DNA of 64,000 bases from Clostridiales bacterium (GCA_015055805.1 SVHN01000003.1:1-64000); one strand, 5' to 3'. Numbered from the stretch's first letter, positions 26,576 through 36,212 are shown. Numbers and translations: made by a program. The notes: a model not told the origin generated them from the sequence alone.

Positions 26576-29500
26576 TATTTTACCTTGTTTACGATTACCG
26601 TGCAAGCTGCGCCGTTTATGTCGAGTTCTTTCTTAAATCCGTCTACTTCGCCTACTACAATAGCATCTGCTAATACGACCGACTTAATATCTTTTCCGTT
26701 CTCGAACGCATTTATAACGCCTTGATCTTCGGTAACGTAATTAACGATTATCCTATCTACTACTTCAAAGCCTGCCTCTTTACGCATGGTTTGGATTTTA
26801 GAGATAAGTTCTCTCTCGATACCTTCTGCCTTAAGCTCTTCCGTAACGTTAGTATCCATTACTACCGTGATACCCATATCGCTCGACGCGATAAAGCCTT
26901 CGGCACTCTCGGTTGAGATAAGAAGATCGTCAAGCGTAAACTCGAAGTTTGCGCCTTCAAACTCGGTCTTATAAGTTTCGCCACTCTTAACCGTGGTTAC
27001 AACCGCGTTAGCGTCGCAAGTTTCAAGGAATTTTCTTACCTTGCCTAAAAGCGCGCCGTACTTCGGCCCTAAGGTTTTGAGTTGCGGTTTAATCTTATAA
27101 GTTACAAACTTAGTTGCATCGCGAAGATATTCAACTTCTTTGACGTTTAATTCGTCCTTTGCTATTTCAAGAAGTCCTTCGCTAAGCTCGGTTCTTCTCT
27201 CTGAACATACGTAGATTTTAGATAGCGGTTGACGGTTTTTAATGTTTGCCGTATTTCTGCAAGCACGACCTAAAACGACGATATCTAATACGTTCTGCAT
27301 ACCTTCTTCCAAAGTCTTATCTATCGCACTTTCGTCTACGCTTGGGAAAGCGCACAGATGCACAGACATAGGCGCGTCTTTATAGAAAGACGGAACAAGG
27401 TTTTGATATATTGATTCTGCCATAAACGGCGTAAAGGGTGCGGATAGTTTTGCCATTGTTACAAGCACGGTGTAAAGGGTGGTGTATGCGGCGATCTTAT
27501 CGTCGGTCATATCGTGTCCCCAATACCTTTCTCTACCGCGGCGAACGTACCAGTTAGATAGGTCGTCGGTAAAGCTCTGCAACGCTCTTGCGCTGTCAAA
27601 AATATTGTATTCGCTAAGTCCTTTGTCTACCGTTTTAACAAGCGTATTTAGTTTTGACAATACCCACTTATCCATAAGGGTAAGTTTGCAGTCTTCAAGT
27701 TTATAGTCGGCAGGGTTATATTTATCTATCTCTGCGTAAAGTACGAAGAACGCGTAAGTATTCCAAAGCGTACCCATAAACTTTCTCTGCGCCTCTGATA
27801 CGGCTTCTTCGTAGAACCTTGACGGTAACCACGGTGCAGAACCGGTATAGAAATACCATCTTACTGCATCTGCGCCTTGCTTATCGAGTATGGTCCAAGG
27901 ATCGACTACGTTACCTTTATGCTTACTCATCTTGATGCCGTTCTTATCGTTTACGTGTCCTAAAACTATACAGTTCTTAAACGGCGCTTTCTCAAAGAGA
28001 AGGGTGGATATCGCAAGCAACGTATAGAACCACCCCCTAGTCTGGTCGATAGCTTCGCTTATAAAGTCTGCCGGGAAGTGACTTTCAAACAGTTCCTTAT
28101 TTTCAAAGGGGTAATGATACTGCGCAAACGGCATTGAACCAGAGTCAAACCAGCAGTCGATAACTTCTTTTTCGCGAACGTATTTTCCGCCGCACTCACA
28201 GTCAAACGTGCAGTCGTCGATATACGGACGGTGAAGTTCTATATCACCTTCGATATGGCAGAGATCTTTAAGTTCTTTCTTGCTGCCAATAACGTGTATC
28301 TTTCCGCATTTATCACAAACCCAAACGGGAAGTGGTGTTCCCCAATAACGTTCACGGGACAAGCCCCAGTCGATAACGTTTTCAAGGAAGTTACCCATTC
28401 TGCCGTGCTTTATGGTTTCGGGCATCCAGTTTATAGAGTTGTTTGCCTCGATAAGTTTATCCTTTACGGCGGTCATCTTTATAAACCAACTACTTCTTGC
28501 ATAGTAAAGTAGCGGTGTATCGCAACGCCAGCAGAAAGGATAGCTATGTTCAAACGGAAGTTCTTTGAACAACAATCCGTTCTCTTTTAACATTTTGATT
28601 ATGATTTTATCTGCGTCCTTAACGAACTTACCTGCAAGTATTCCCGTGCAGTCAAGCATGTTGCCCCTATCGTCAACGAGTTTAACAAAAGGTAGATTGT
28701 ATTTTCTTCCTACGTTTGCGTCGTCTTCACCGAACGCGGGCGCGATATGAACGATACCGCTACCGTCGGTCAACGTTACGTAGCCGTCGCATACGATATA
28801 GTAGGCTTTTTCCTTAAAGCTACCGAGAGCATAGTCGAATAGTGGAATATATTCTTGTCCTTCGTACTCGATACCTTTCTTAACGCTAAGCGTTTCATAG
28901 TTTTCAAATAGCGACGGAACGAGTGCTTCTGCAAGAACGTAAACGCTGCCGTCTTCCGCTTTTATCTCGGCGTAATCTTCCTTAGGGTTTACGCACAACG
29001 CGACGTTTGAAGGTAACGTCCAGGGCGTGGTTGTCCAAGCAAGGAAATATGCGTTCTCTCTATTCTTCATCTTAAAGCGTACGAAAACCGATATATCCTT
29101 TACGTCCTTATAGCCTTGCGCAACTTCGTGCGAAGAAAGCGCAGTTCCGCAACGTGGGCAATATGGAACGATTTTGTGTCCTTTATATAAAAGACCTTTT
29201 TCGGCAATAGTCTTTATTGCCCACCAAACCGATTCGATATAGTTATCGTCGTAGGTTACGTACGGGTTTTCCATATCCGCCCAGTAACCAACGCGGTCAC
29301 TCATCTTCTCCCACTCGGATTTATATTTCCAAACGCTCTCTTTACATTTTGCGATAAACGGTTCGATACCGTATTTTTCTATTTCCTGCTTACCGTCAAT
29401 GCCTAGAAGTTTTTCAACTTCAAGTTCAACGGGAAGACCGTGGGTATCCCAGCCTGCCTTTCTCAAGCAATGGTCGCCCTTCATAACGTGATAACGCGGT

Positions 29501-29703
29501 ATAATGTCTTTAATTACGCGCGTTAAAATATGCCCGATATGCGGCTTGCCGTTTGCCGTGGGCGGCCCGTCGTAAAAGGTGAACTCGCGATTACCTTCGT
29601 TCTCTTGAACGTTCTGTTCGAAAATCTTGTTGTCTTTCCAAAACTTAAGTACTTCTTTTTCCCTATCTAGGAAGTTTAAGGTCGTTTCAACTTTCTTGTA
29701 CAT
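26575..29703 (-). CDS. ileS: Isoleucyl-tRNA synthetase, type 2 (eukaryote/archaea-like)
   Basis: Charges tRNA-Ile and edits valine. 1042 residues. Class I signatures PHIGHILTRVIKD (HIGH at 55-58) and KMSKHKGNVVDPW (about 595-607). CP1 editing domain between, with GWDTHGLPVELEV and WTTTPWTLPSNVALCVN. The C-terminal region lacks the zinc-finger end seen in type 1 bacterial enzymes. Length, HIGH context and the KMSKH loop point to the IleRS2 class, which in many bacteria is insensitive to mupirocin; that phenotype is inferred, not shown. No T-box leader was found upstream. Confidence 0.95.
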   Translation of the reverse strand: MYKKVETTLNFLDREKEVLKFWKDNKIFEQNVQENEGNREFTFYDGPPTANGKPHIGHILTRVIKDIIPRYHVMKGDHCLRKAGWDTHGLPVELEVEKLLGIDGKQEIEKYGIEPFIAKCKESVWKYKSEWEKMSDRVGYWADMENPYVTYDDNYIESVWWAIKTIAEKGLLYKGHKIVPYCPRCGTALSSHEVAQGYKDVKDISVFVRFKMKNRENAYFLAWTTTPWTLPSNVALCVNPKEDYAEIKAEDGSVYVLAEALVPSLFENYETLSVKKGIEYEGQEYIPLFDYALGSFKEKAYYIVCDGYVTLTDGSGIVHIAPAFGEDDANVGRKYNLPFVKLVDDRGNMLDCTGILAGKFVKDADKIIIKMLKENGLLFKELPFEHSYPFCWRCDTPLLYYARSSWFIKMTAVKDKLIEANNSINWMPETIKHGRMGNFLENVIDWGLSRERYWGTPLPVWVCDKCGKIHVIGSKKELKDLCHIEGDIELHRPYIDDCTFDCECGGKYVREKEVIDCWFDSGSMPFAQYHYPFENKELFESHFPADFISEAIDQTRGWFYTLLAISTLLFEKAPFKNCIVLGHVNDKNGIKMSKHKGNVVDPWTILDKQGADAVRWYFYTGSAPWLPSRFYEEAVSEAQRKFMGTLWNTYAFFVLYAEIDKYNPADYKLEDCKLTLMDKWVLSKLNTLVKTVDKGLSEYNIFDSARALQSFTDDLSNWYVRRGRERYWGHDMTDDKIAAYTTLYTVLVTMAKLSAPFTPFMAESIYQNLVPSFYKDAPMSVHLCAFPSVDESAIDKTLEEGMQNVLDIVVLGRACRNTANIKNRQPLSKIYVCSERRTELSEGLLEIAKDELNVKEVEYLRDATKFVTYKIKPQLKTLGPKYGALLGKVRKFLETCDANAVVTTVKSGETYKTEFEGANFEFTLDDLLISTESAEGFIASSDMGITVVMDTNVTEELKAEGIERELISKIQTMRKEAGFEVVDRIIVNYVTEDQGVINAFENGKDIKSVVLADAIVVGEVDGFKKELDINGAACTVIVNKVK

Positions 29704-29753
29704 TTTATTCGCTCCCGAACTTTTATGTTATATATTTAAAACTATACTCATTT

Positions 29754-29782
29754 ATTATATCGGTATTCGACAATTTTGTAAA
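29754..29782 (-). promoter_or_regulatory. Promoter of ileS
   Basis: Minus-strand TTTACA (29782-29777), 17-base spacer, TATAAT (29759-29754), 50 bases before the ileS start. Divergent from the SRP RNA promoter. Confidence 0.75.
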
Positions 29783-29821
29783 GTTAATTTTGGTTAATTT
29801 ATAAATTTCAATTAAAATTAC

Positions 29822-29850
29822 TTGCTAATTTTGACTTTTTAAGTTAGAAT
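29822..29850 (+). promoter_or_regulatory. Promoter of the SRP RNA
   Basis: TTGCTA (29822-29827), 17-base spacer, TAGAAT (29845-29850). The predicted start six to seven bases on coincides with the first paired base of the RNA at 29857. Confidence 0.6.
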
Positions 29851-29856
29851 ATTATA

Positions 29857-30123
29857 GCCGTGCTATGCGGGGAGTTAGCGATGCCCTGTTATCCGCAATT
29901 CGCTTAGCGGAGCTGAACGCTGTTTAGCGGCTTTCGCCGTGGAAGGTTGCGCGCAATAAGGGACGTTGATATCAAGGTCTTATGCAATGCGTTCCCGCGA
30001 ACCGTGTCAGGACAGGAATGTAGCAGCACTAAACGGTAAAACGCATGTGATATAAGGTTGCTTTGAAGGAGTTACCTGTTGCGTTTCCACTTCGGCGGCG
30101 TTTGTCAATAGCAGTTGCACGGC
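29857..30123 (+). ncRNA. ffs: Signal recognition particle RNA, large Gram-positive type
   Basis: About 267 bases. The 5' end GCCGTGC pairs with the 3' end GCACGGC, followed by a T6 run that ends transcription. An Alu domain resembles the Bacillus scRNA: GGGGAGTTAGCGATGCCCTG followed by a second loop CGCAATTCGCTTAGCGG. The S domain near 30003-30030 has GTCAGGACAGGAATGTAGCAG, in which a GGAA tetraloop is closed by ACA/TGT; this is the Ffh-binding apical stem. Having an Alu domain is the main evidence that the host is a Bacillus/Clostridium-type Firmicute. One of few plus-strand genes here. Confidence 0.92.
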
Positions 30124-30133
30124 TTTTTTGATT

Positions 30134-30170
30134 AAAAAACGGAGTTCTTGTGAACCCCGTTTTCTTTTTT
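30134..30170. terminator. Terminator of the polysaccharide locus (bidirectional)
   Basis: AAAACGG-GTTC/GAAC-CCGTTTT stem with A and T tracts on both sides. It closes the leftward polysaccharide operon just at the stop codon of the glycosidase gene and backs up SRP RNA termination. Confidence 0.75.
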
Positions 30171-31368
30171 ATTTTGTTTCAATATAATCTTTTAAACTTA
30201 AATACGTACCTGCCGTCCACCCCATCATTTGCGGTGTCCCGTACTCGCTGACGGCGTCTATTCCGCCCGTCTCGGCGTTATACTTTTCCCAAAGTCCGCC
30301 CGTCTTTTTATAGTTTTCATCAACTAAACTAACGTATTTTTTCGCTATTCGTTCGGCGTCTTCTTTTAAGCCATAATTATCTAATGCGTAAACACAGACG
30401 TAATGCAAGGGTGCCCAAGCGTTAGGATATCCCCATTGATAATTATTTTGGGTCTTTTCCGCCGCCGTTAGTGCGTACTGCATTTCTAGCGCGGAAAGCG
30501 TCTTTTTCAATCCGTCTACATTTTCTTTTTCTGCTACGTCACAAAAGTAAGGAAAGAAAGATGCGCAACTGATTATTTCAGAGTGCGTTTTCGTCTTATA
30601 GTTATAGTCTAAATATACGCTTTTTTCTTTATTAAAGCACAGACTGTTTACAAGTTTTTTTCTTTTCTCTGCCCTATCTTGCCAAATTTTCGCGCTAGAC
30701 AAGCCAAGTTCTAGACATATAAACGCCGCGCTATTTTCCGTCATATATAGTATGCAGTTTAGATCCACGGGATTAAAATCGGTGCATCTACCGTTAAACC
30801 TTGCGGTAAAGTCCCAACCCGATTCAGCTTCGGCAAAATAGTCTAGCCCTGCGAGGCTAGGGTCTCTTTCTTCGGTCTTGATTCTGTTCTTTACACCGAT
30901 ATAAAAGTTTGCGCACTCTTTTTCGGTATAATCGCCATAATATCTATTTAAGCCGCTTGGCGTACTGCGTTTTTCCATCCAAAACTCATACTCTTTTTCT
31001 ATTGCGCTATAAACGTTTTTCAGCCAGTTTTTATCTTTTATCTTATCGTAAACGTCCTTTACCATTGCGCCGAAAAACGGGGGCTGACTTCTGCCTAAAA
31101 AATCAAAGTGGCTACCGTTAGGCATATATCCCCATCTATTTATTAGGTGGGCAATATTATCGACGTTGTTTTTGGCAAGCGTTACGTTTTCACTACAAAT
31201 TAGACCTTTGTTTGTAAAATACGTATCCCAGTAATACATATCGTCAAACTGCTCTTTTATACATGGAACGGTATATGGATACGGCAACCCCATTTTTCGG
31301 TTGCCGTCTTCTTTCCGCTCTCTCACGGTGTTTTTCCAGTTTTCAATTATATACGTTGTTGCGTTCAT
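30169..31368 (-). CDS. Trehalase-like glycoside hydrolase (GH37-type)
   Basis: 399 residues of an (alpha/alpha)6-barrel type. Trehalase-family landmarks are visible: FDDMYYWDTY (41-50, resembling signature 1), SQPP (94-97), ESGWDFTARF (182-191, with the likely catalytic acid D186), QWGYPNAWAP (near 315, resembling signature 2) and a late glutamate in LWEKYN (near 360). No signal peptide, so cytoplasmic. Shorter than typical trehalases (about 500-550). It ends the polysaccharide gene cluster, so it could act on another alpha-linked glucoside or on glycan precursors; true trehalase activity is not assured. Confidence 0.75.
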   Translation of the reverse strand: MNATTYIIENWKNTVRERKEDGNRKMGLPYPYTVPCIKEQFDDMYYWDTYFTNKGLICSENVTLAKNNVDNIAHLINRWGYMPNGSHFDFLGRSQPPFFGAMVKDVYDKIKDKNWLKNVYSAIEKEYEFWMEKRSTPSGLNRYYGDYTEKECANFYIGVKNRIKTEERDPSLAGLDYFAEAESGWDFTARFNGRCTDFNPVDLNCILYMTENSAAFICLELGLSSAKIWQDRAEKRKKLVNSLCFNKEKSVYLDYNYKTKTHSEIISCASFFPYFCDVAEKENVDGLKKTLSALEMQYALTAAEKTQNNYQWGYPNAWAPLHYVCVYALDNYGLKEDAERIAKKYVSLVDENYKKTGGLWEKYNAETGGIDAVSEYGTPQMMGWTAGTYLSLKDYIETK

Positions 31369-31375
31369 GTTTATC

Positions 31376-32521
31376 CTAGTACTTATATTTGTCTACGGGG
31401 AAGTCCGTCGATTCTAAAACTTTTCTGAACTTATCAACCTTTTGTTCGCTCATTGAGTCCATATTGCCTGTAAACTTAGCGATTGATTTTCTTCTAACTA
31501 AAAGCACTTCAAACCATTTATATACCCACATAATAGGCAACATAAACGGTAGGTATTTTAAGAAAGGATACAGAATTTTCATTGTTCTATATTTAGGAAA
31601 TAAAGTGACAAAGAGATATTTAAGTCTAGCGTGTTTATTCTTACTGTTCTTCTTTATGTTCTTGACCATCACGGAATTTCTTTCCGCGCCGTAAACACCG
31701 CTAGAAAGTATTATATCCGAAAGGGCAGTAACTTCTTCGGTTGCGGAATAATCGTCGTCAAACCAGTATTTTGCAAGTTCTTCGACCATATGCGTAAACT
31801 TATATAGTCCTAACTTTTCAAACTCGGTTTTTAGGTATTCTTTATCTAGATTTTTTGCCGTGTTAAACTCATAAACGTCTAAAACCGTTCTTATGCCGAA
31901 CCCACCGTTAAAGAAGTGTTTTGCGGTGTGCGTCATAAAGTAAATATAAAAATCTTCGTCCGAAAAATAATATTTTATGCCGTCGTCGGTCTTCAACTTT
32001 TCCCACACGTTTGAAAAGTACTCGTACCCCAAAGAATACTCGGAAAACAGTTCTTCGTGCATTTCTACGGTTACAACGCCGTTGTGCCATTCCTTATCTT
32101 TCTTAAAGTCAAGATTTTCTAGAATTTCTTTAACCTTTTCTTGTTTTTCTACGTCGAATAAAATATCTACGTCGCAAGACAATCTATGCTCAGGGATCTG
32201 GTAAAGCTGTCTTAAAACAGACCCTTTCATAGGCATAAATTTTATGTTATTCTCATACAGTTGCTTATATATTTCTTGCGCGTAATAATCTTGCTGAACC
32301 TGTTGATGTATTTGCGCAAGCGCGCTATTCCTTGCTATGAGTTTTACGTTGTCGGGTACGTCCGCTCTTTCCTTTACGGTATCATAAAAAATCGTAGATA
32401 AACTGTGCGCTTTAGCTATATAAAACGCGCGCTTCCAGTCTACGTCCTTGATCTCGCTAGACTTACCCAAATATCCCCTTATCAGTTGGATTAAGTTCTT
32501 TGCATTGTCGATGCAATCCAT
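31376..32521 (-). CDS. Putative nucleotidyltransferase-family protein (PF14907-like)
   Basis: 381 residues. MPMKGSVLRQLYQIPEHRLS then CDVDILFDVE (about 105-135) is the GS...DxD arrangement of the polymerase-beta nucleotidyltransferase superfamily, in the form found in the uncharacterised NTP_transf_5 family often encoded in capsule and exopolysaccharide loci. A histidine-rich middle (FYIYFMTHTAKHFFNGGFGI) is shared with the next gene. The C-terminal third is basic and hydrophobic, perhaps membrane-associated. Substrate unknown. Paralogue of the 393-residue neighbour; seven bases precede the glycosidase gene. Confidence 0.7.
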   Translation of the reverse strand: MDCIDNAKNLIQLIRGYLGKSSEIKDVDWKRAFYIAKAHSLSTIFYDTVKERADVPDNVKLIARNSALAQIHQQVQQDYYAQEIYKQLYENNIKFMPMKGSVLRQLYQIPEHRLSCDVDILFDVEKQEKVKEILENLDFKKDKEWHNGVVTVEMHEELFSEYSLGYEYFSNVWEKLKTDDGIKYYFSDEDFYIYFMTHTAKHFFNGGFGIRTVLDVYEFNTAKNLDKEYLKTEFEKLGLYKFTHMVEELAKYWFDDDYSATEEVTALSDIILSSGVYGAERNSVMVKNIKKNSKNKHARLKYLFVTLFPKYRTMKILYPFLKYLPFMLPIMWVYKWFEVLLVRRKSIAKFTGNMDSMSEQKVDKFRKVLESTDFPVDKYKY

Positions 32522-32600
32522 ACAATTTCCCCTATCGCTTATTTTTTTATTTTTTCTTAAGCTAGTATTTTTCGTCGGGTCGTTTTTTATATTTTCGTTA

Positions 32601-33782
32601 TTACTTGTCGTCGGTTTTTGTTGCTGTTTCTAGTCCCAATTCCTTCATAAGGTTTGCTACTTTTTGGACTTGTTCTGCGCCTGTATTTGCGTTTACTTTT
32701 ATTTCACGCACGGCGTTCTTCATTCTTCCGCAGAAAAGTATTTCAAACCATCTTCTAACTTCGTAAAATGGAGTTAAATATCTACGTTTTTTTAGTTTTG
32801 GATATATTACCGAAAGAAGTTCGTAAGGAAGGAAGATTTTATACATTAAGTACCTAAACTTTCCTTGCGATTTGGTTGATTTTATTACTGCCACCCTATT
32901 CTCTATATTGCCGTAAACGCCTGCTCTTAAAATAAACTTTTCCATTTCTTTGGTGAGCTGGTCGTGTTCGCCGCTTTCAAACCAAACGTTATAAAGTTTT
33001 AAGCAGCCGTTATAAAATTCGTTGAGTTTTGTTTGGGATAAAACCAAACTCAACTGCTCTTCATCTACGGGAATATTTTGTTTCATGATTGCAAAATCAA
33101 TAAACGGTCTAATCCCGCAGCCACCGCTTTCAAAATGCTTAGCCATATGTGCGACGTGATAATAATAGTAGGTTACGTCGGTCATTTCGTAGCGATATTC
33201 ATATCCCTCAGATAAACTAGCGTCTTTCCAAATCCGCTCGTTCATCTCTGGATCACGCGATTTATATTCTATAAAATTATAATGCAGTTCTAAGTGCACG
33301 CCGCTTGCGCTCATAAAAGACACGTCGTGATCCCACTCAATCGTCTTTTCATAGCCGTATTTATTTACCAACGCGTCGGTTGCTCTTTCTAGATTTTCTT
33401 CGTTTATCAATATGTCTATATCGCAACTTGTACGCATCCAAGGTTCGGGATAAAACTTACGCAAAACCGAACCTTTTAACGGCATAAAAGGTATTTTTTC
33501 CTTTTCAAAAATTTCCGTTAAACTCTTAAGTTCATAATTTATACGCTCGTACCTTGATACCGCTAGTTGCTGTTGTTTTATGAACAGTTTATAAACCGAA
33601 CAATCCGTATCCATAAGATCGTTTTTTATAATAGCGTCGGACAGCAAATGCGCCACATCGTGACTTTTTGACAGTTTATAAAGATCACGTAAAACGTCCG
33701 TGGAAAATTTTTCCTTCTCCACGGTTATTTCTTCACCGAATATTTCGTTCCTAATAAGTTTAAATAATGTCTCTGCTAGCAT
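32601..33782 (-). CDS. Putative nucleotidyltransferase-family protein, paralogue
   Basis: 393 residues, same architecture as the gene at 31376: MPLKGSVLRKFYPEPWMRTS followed by CDIDILINEE, then HLELHYN and YYYHVAHMAKHFESGGCGIR. The two share motif order throughout and are clearly duplicates, but diverged. Function unknown; the nucleotidyltransferase core suggests transfer of a nucleotidyl or related phosphate group onto a glycan or lipid. It lies between the epimerase gene and its paralogue in the glycan cluster. Confidence 0.7.
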   Translation of the reverse strand: MLAETLFKLIRNEIFGEEITVEKEKFSTDVLRDLYKLSKSHDVAHLLSDAIIKNDLMDTDCSVYKLFIKQQQLAVSRYERINYELKSLTEIFEKEKIPFMPLKGSVLRKFYPEPWMRTSCDIDILINEENLERATDALVNKYGYEKTIEWDHDVSFMSASGVHLELHYNFIEYKSRDPEMNERIWKDASLSEGYEYRYEMTDVTYYYYHVAHMAKHFESGGCGIRPFIDFAIMKQNIPVDEEQLSLVLSQTKLNEFYNGCLKLYNVWFESGEHDQLTKEMEKFILRAGVYGNIENRVAVIKSTKSQGKFRYLMYKIFLPYELLSVIYPKLKKRRYLTPFYEVRRWFEILFCGRMKNAVREIKVNANTGAEQVQKVANLMKELGLETATKTDDK

Positions 33783-33812
33783 ACTCGATTTACCTATATG
33801 TTTTAGGTGCGT

Positions 33813-34994
33813 TTAGTATTTTCTCCAAACCATCTTATTTACTATTCCCGTATACGACTGAATAATCTTTACAACTTTTGTCGAAACGTTCTCTTCCTTG
33901 TAGTCGGGCACGGGAATACCCAAGTCGCCTTCTTCGTTCATTTTTACAGCCGTTTCAACCGCTTGCAACAATCCGTTCTCGTCAATTCCAGCAAGCACGA
34001 AACACGCTTTATCTATCGCTTCGGGACGCTCGGTACTAGTCCTTATGCAAACCGCGGCTATAGGTTTACCTATAGACGTAAAGTAGCTTGACTCTTCTGG
34101 CAACGTTCCGCTATCAGACACTACTGCAAACGCGTTCATTTGTAGCTTATTATAATCGTGAAAACCTAACGGCTCGTGACAAATCACGCGGTTATCGAGT
34201 TTAAATCCGCTTTGCTCTAAACGCTTTTTACTTCTTGGGTGACAAGAATAAAGCACGGGCATATCGTATTTTTCCGCCATTTTATTTATAGCGGTAAATA
34301 GTGAATTAAAATTCTTTTCGGTATCAATATTTTCTTCCCTATGCGCCGATAGCAATATATATTGTTTTGCCTTTAATTTCAGTCTATCTAAAATATCGGA
34401 TTTTTCGATATTTATAAGATTTTTACTTAATACTTCCGCCATAGGTGACCCCGTAACGTAAGTACGTTCTTTGGGCAGTCCGCACTCTGCAAGGTATCTG
34501 CGCGCGTGTTCAGAATACGCTAGGTTAACGTCTGAAATTATATCTACCATTCTACGGTTGGTCTCTTCTGGCAAGCACTCGTCCTTACAACGATTCCCTG
34601 CTTCCATATGGAAAATCGGGATATGAAGACGCTTTGCTGCAATCGCAGAAAGACAGCTATTCGTATCACCAAGAATTAATAGCGCGTCGGGTTTAACTTC
34701 CACCATAAGCTTATACGAACGGTCTATAATGTTACCTATTGTCGATCCAAGGTCGTCACCAACGGCGTCCATATACACTTCAGGGTCTTTTAGTTTTAAG
34801 TCCTTGAAAAACACACCGTTAAGATTATAGTCATAGTTTTGACCTGTATGTGCTAATATAGTATCAAAGTATTCTCTAGTCTTGTTTATGACAGCCGAAA
34901 GCCTTATTATTTCCGGTCTTGTCCCAACTATTATAAGCAATTTTAGTCTTCCGTCGTTCTTAAATTTAACGGTACTGTAATCAACTTTACTCAT
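33813..34994 (-). CDS. fnlC: UDP-N-acetyl-L-fucosamine synthase (C2 epimerase)
   Basis: 393 residues of the UDP-GlcNAc 2-epimerase fold: LIIVGTRPEIIRLSAVI at the start, AHTGQNYDYNLNGVFFKDL, GDTNSCLSAIAAKR, FHMEAGNRCKDE, SAHREENID and a SDSGTLPEESSY loop. The GNRC-DE and EESSY forms match the CapG/WbjD/FnlC branch, which converts UDP-N-acetyl-L-talosamine-type product to UDP-L-FucNAc (last step). Its start is directly after the fnlB stop, completing an adjacent fnlA-fnlB-fnlC set. Confidence 0.85.
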   Translation of the reverse strand: MSKVDYSTVKFKNDGRLKLLIIVGTRPEIIRLSAVINKTREYFDTILAHTGQNYDYNLNGVFFKDLKLKDPEVYMDAVGDDLGSTIGNIIDRSYKLMVEVKPDALLILGDTNSCLSAIAAKRLHIPIFHMEAGNRCKDECLPEETNRRMVDIISDVNLAYSEHARRYLAECGLPKERTYVTGSPMAEVLSKNLINIEKSDILDRLKLKAKQYILLSAHREENIDTEKNFNSLFTAINKMAEKYDMPVLYSCHPRSKKRLEQSGFKLDNRVICHEPLGFHDYNKLQMNAFAVVSDSGTLPEESSYFTSIGKPIAAVCIRTSTERPEAIDKACFVLAGIDENGLLQAVETAVKMNEEGDLGIPVPDYKEENVSTKVVKIIQSYTGIVNKMVWRKY

Positions 34995-36212
34995 TTATTT
35001 TTCCTCGTTGTTTTCTACAAGTTCAAAATAGGTATCCGGTTTATCGGGATTAAAGGTTTCGTTTGCCCACATCACCGTTATAAGATTTTCTGTTTCGGAT
35101 AAATTTATAATGTTGTGCGTATATCCAGGCAAGATATGTATGGCTTTAAGCTCTTCCCCGCTAACTTCAAAGTTAAGCACTTCGTCGGTATGGATATTTC
35201 TCTGCTGAATAAGAGCGTGTCCGTACACAACGATAAAGAACTCCCACTTGCTGTTATGCCAATGCTCGCCTTTCTTTATACCAGGTTTTGAGATATTAAC
35301 GGACATCTGACCGCAATCTACCGTACGCATAAGTTCGGTAAAGCTTCCCCTTGCGTCGTGGTTCATCTTTAATGGAATAGCGATCTTTTCCTTTGGAAGA
35401 TAAGAAAGATAGGTCGTATACAGTTTCTTCTCAAACGAACCGCTAGGAATTTTAGGCATAACCAAAGTCGAAGGCTGAGCCTTAAATTCTTCTAAGATAT
35501 CAACAATCTTTCCTAGCGTAACCTTGTGCGTAATGGGAACGTAACAATATTTGCCGTCTTTTTTTTCCACAGGCGTTAACCCGTCGTACTCGCAACGGTT
35601 TTCTTGCCCAACTAATGCTTTAAGCATTTCCTCAACTAAATCGTCGATATATAAAAGTTCCAACTCAATATTTCTATCGGTTACGGTTATCGGCAAATCG
35701 TTAGCAATATTATTACAAAAAGTTGCTACTGCACTATTGTAGTTAGGTTTGCACCATTTGCCAAAAAGGTTGGGAAAACGGTAAACCAAAACTTTTGCAT
35801 TAGTTTCTTTTTGATAATTAAAGAATAGTTCTTCTCCTGCTTTCTTACTCTTACCGTACTCACCGTCGGCATATCTTCCTATAAGCGTAGCTTGAATAGA
35901 AGATGAAAGCATTACAGGACAATTGTTTTTATGTTTTTTAAGAGTTTCAAGCAGATTGCTTGCAAAACCAAAATTGCCTTGCATAAACTCTTCCTGCGTT
36001 TTAGGACGGTTTACTCCTGCAAGGTTAAACACAAAATCGCAAGTTTCACAAAACTTGTCAAGATCTTCTGCGGAACTTCCTATATCGTATTCATAAATCT
36101 CTTCGATATCTAGTTCGGGGTGCGTTCTATCCTTATTATCTCTAATGTTTTTAAGCGCTTCGGTTAAGTTTTTACCCACAAACCCCGCTGCGCCGGTAAT
36201 TAAAATTTTCAT
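34995..36212 (-). CDS. fnlB: Bifunctional epimerase/reductase CapF-like (UDP-FucNAc pathway)
   Basis: 405 residues. N-terminal short-chain dehydrogenase fold with GAAGFVGKNLTEAL (about 7-20) and a YGKSKKAGEE-type catalytic Y-K pair (about 120-130). C-terminal cupin domain after about 285 (GEHWHNSKWEFFIVVYGHAL and HILPGYTHNIIN with metal-binding histidines). This fusion is characteristic of CapF/WbjC, the second enzyme of UDP-N-acetyl-L-fucosamine synthesis (C3 epimerisation and C4 reduction). One base after fnlA. Confidence 0.9.
   Translation of the reverse strand: MKILITGAAGFVGKNLTEALKNIRDNKDRTHPELDIEEIYEYDIGSSAEDLDKFCETCDFVFNLAGVNRPKTQEEFMQGNFGFASNLLETLKKHKNNCPVMLSSSIQATLIGRYADGEYGKSKKAGEELFFNYQKETNAKVLVYRFPNLFGKWCKPNYNSAVATFCNNIANDLPITVTDRNIELELLYIDDLVEEMLKALVGQENRCEYDGLTPVEKKDGKYCYVPITHKVTLGKIVDILEEFKAQPSTLVMPKIPSGSFEKKLYTTYLSYLPKEKIAIPLKMNHDARGSFTELMRTVDCGQMSVNISKPGIKKGEHWHNSKWEFFIVVYGHALIQQRNIHTDEVLNFEVSGEELKAIHILPGYTHNIINLSETENLITVMWANETFNPDKPDTYFELVENNEEK

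Noticed and set aside
29704-29856. T-box leader before ileS
   Set aside because: No AGGGTGG-type antiterminator or terminator is visible; only a plain promoter.
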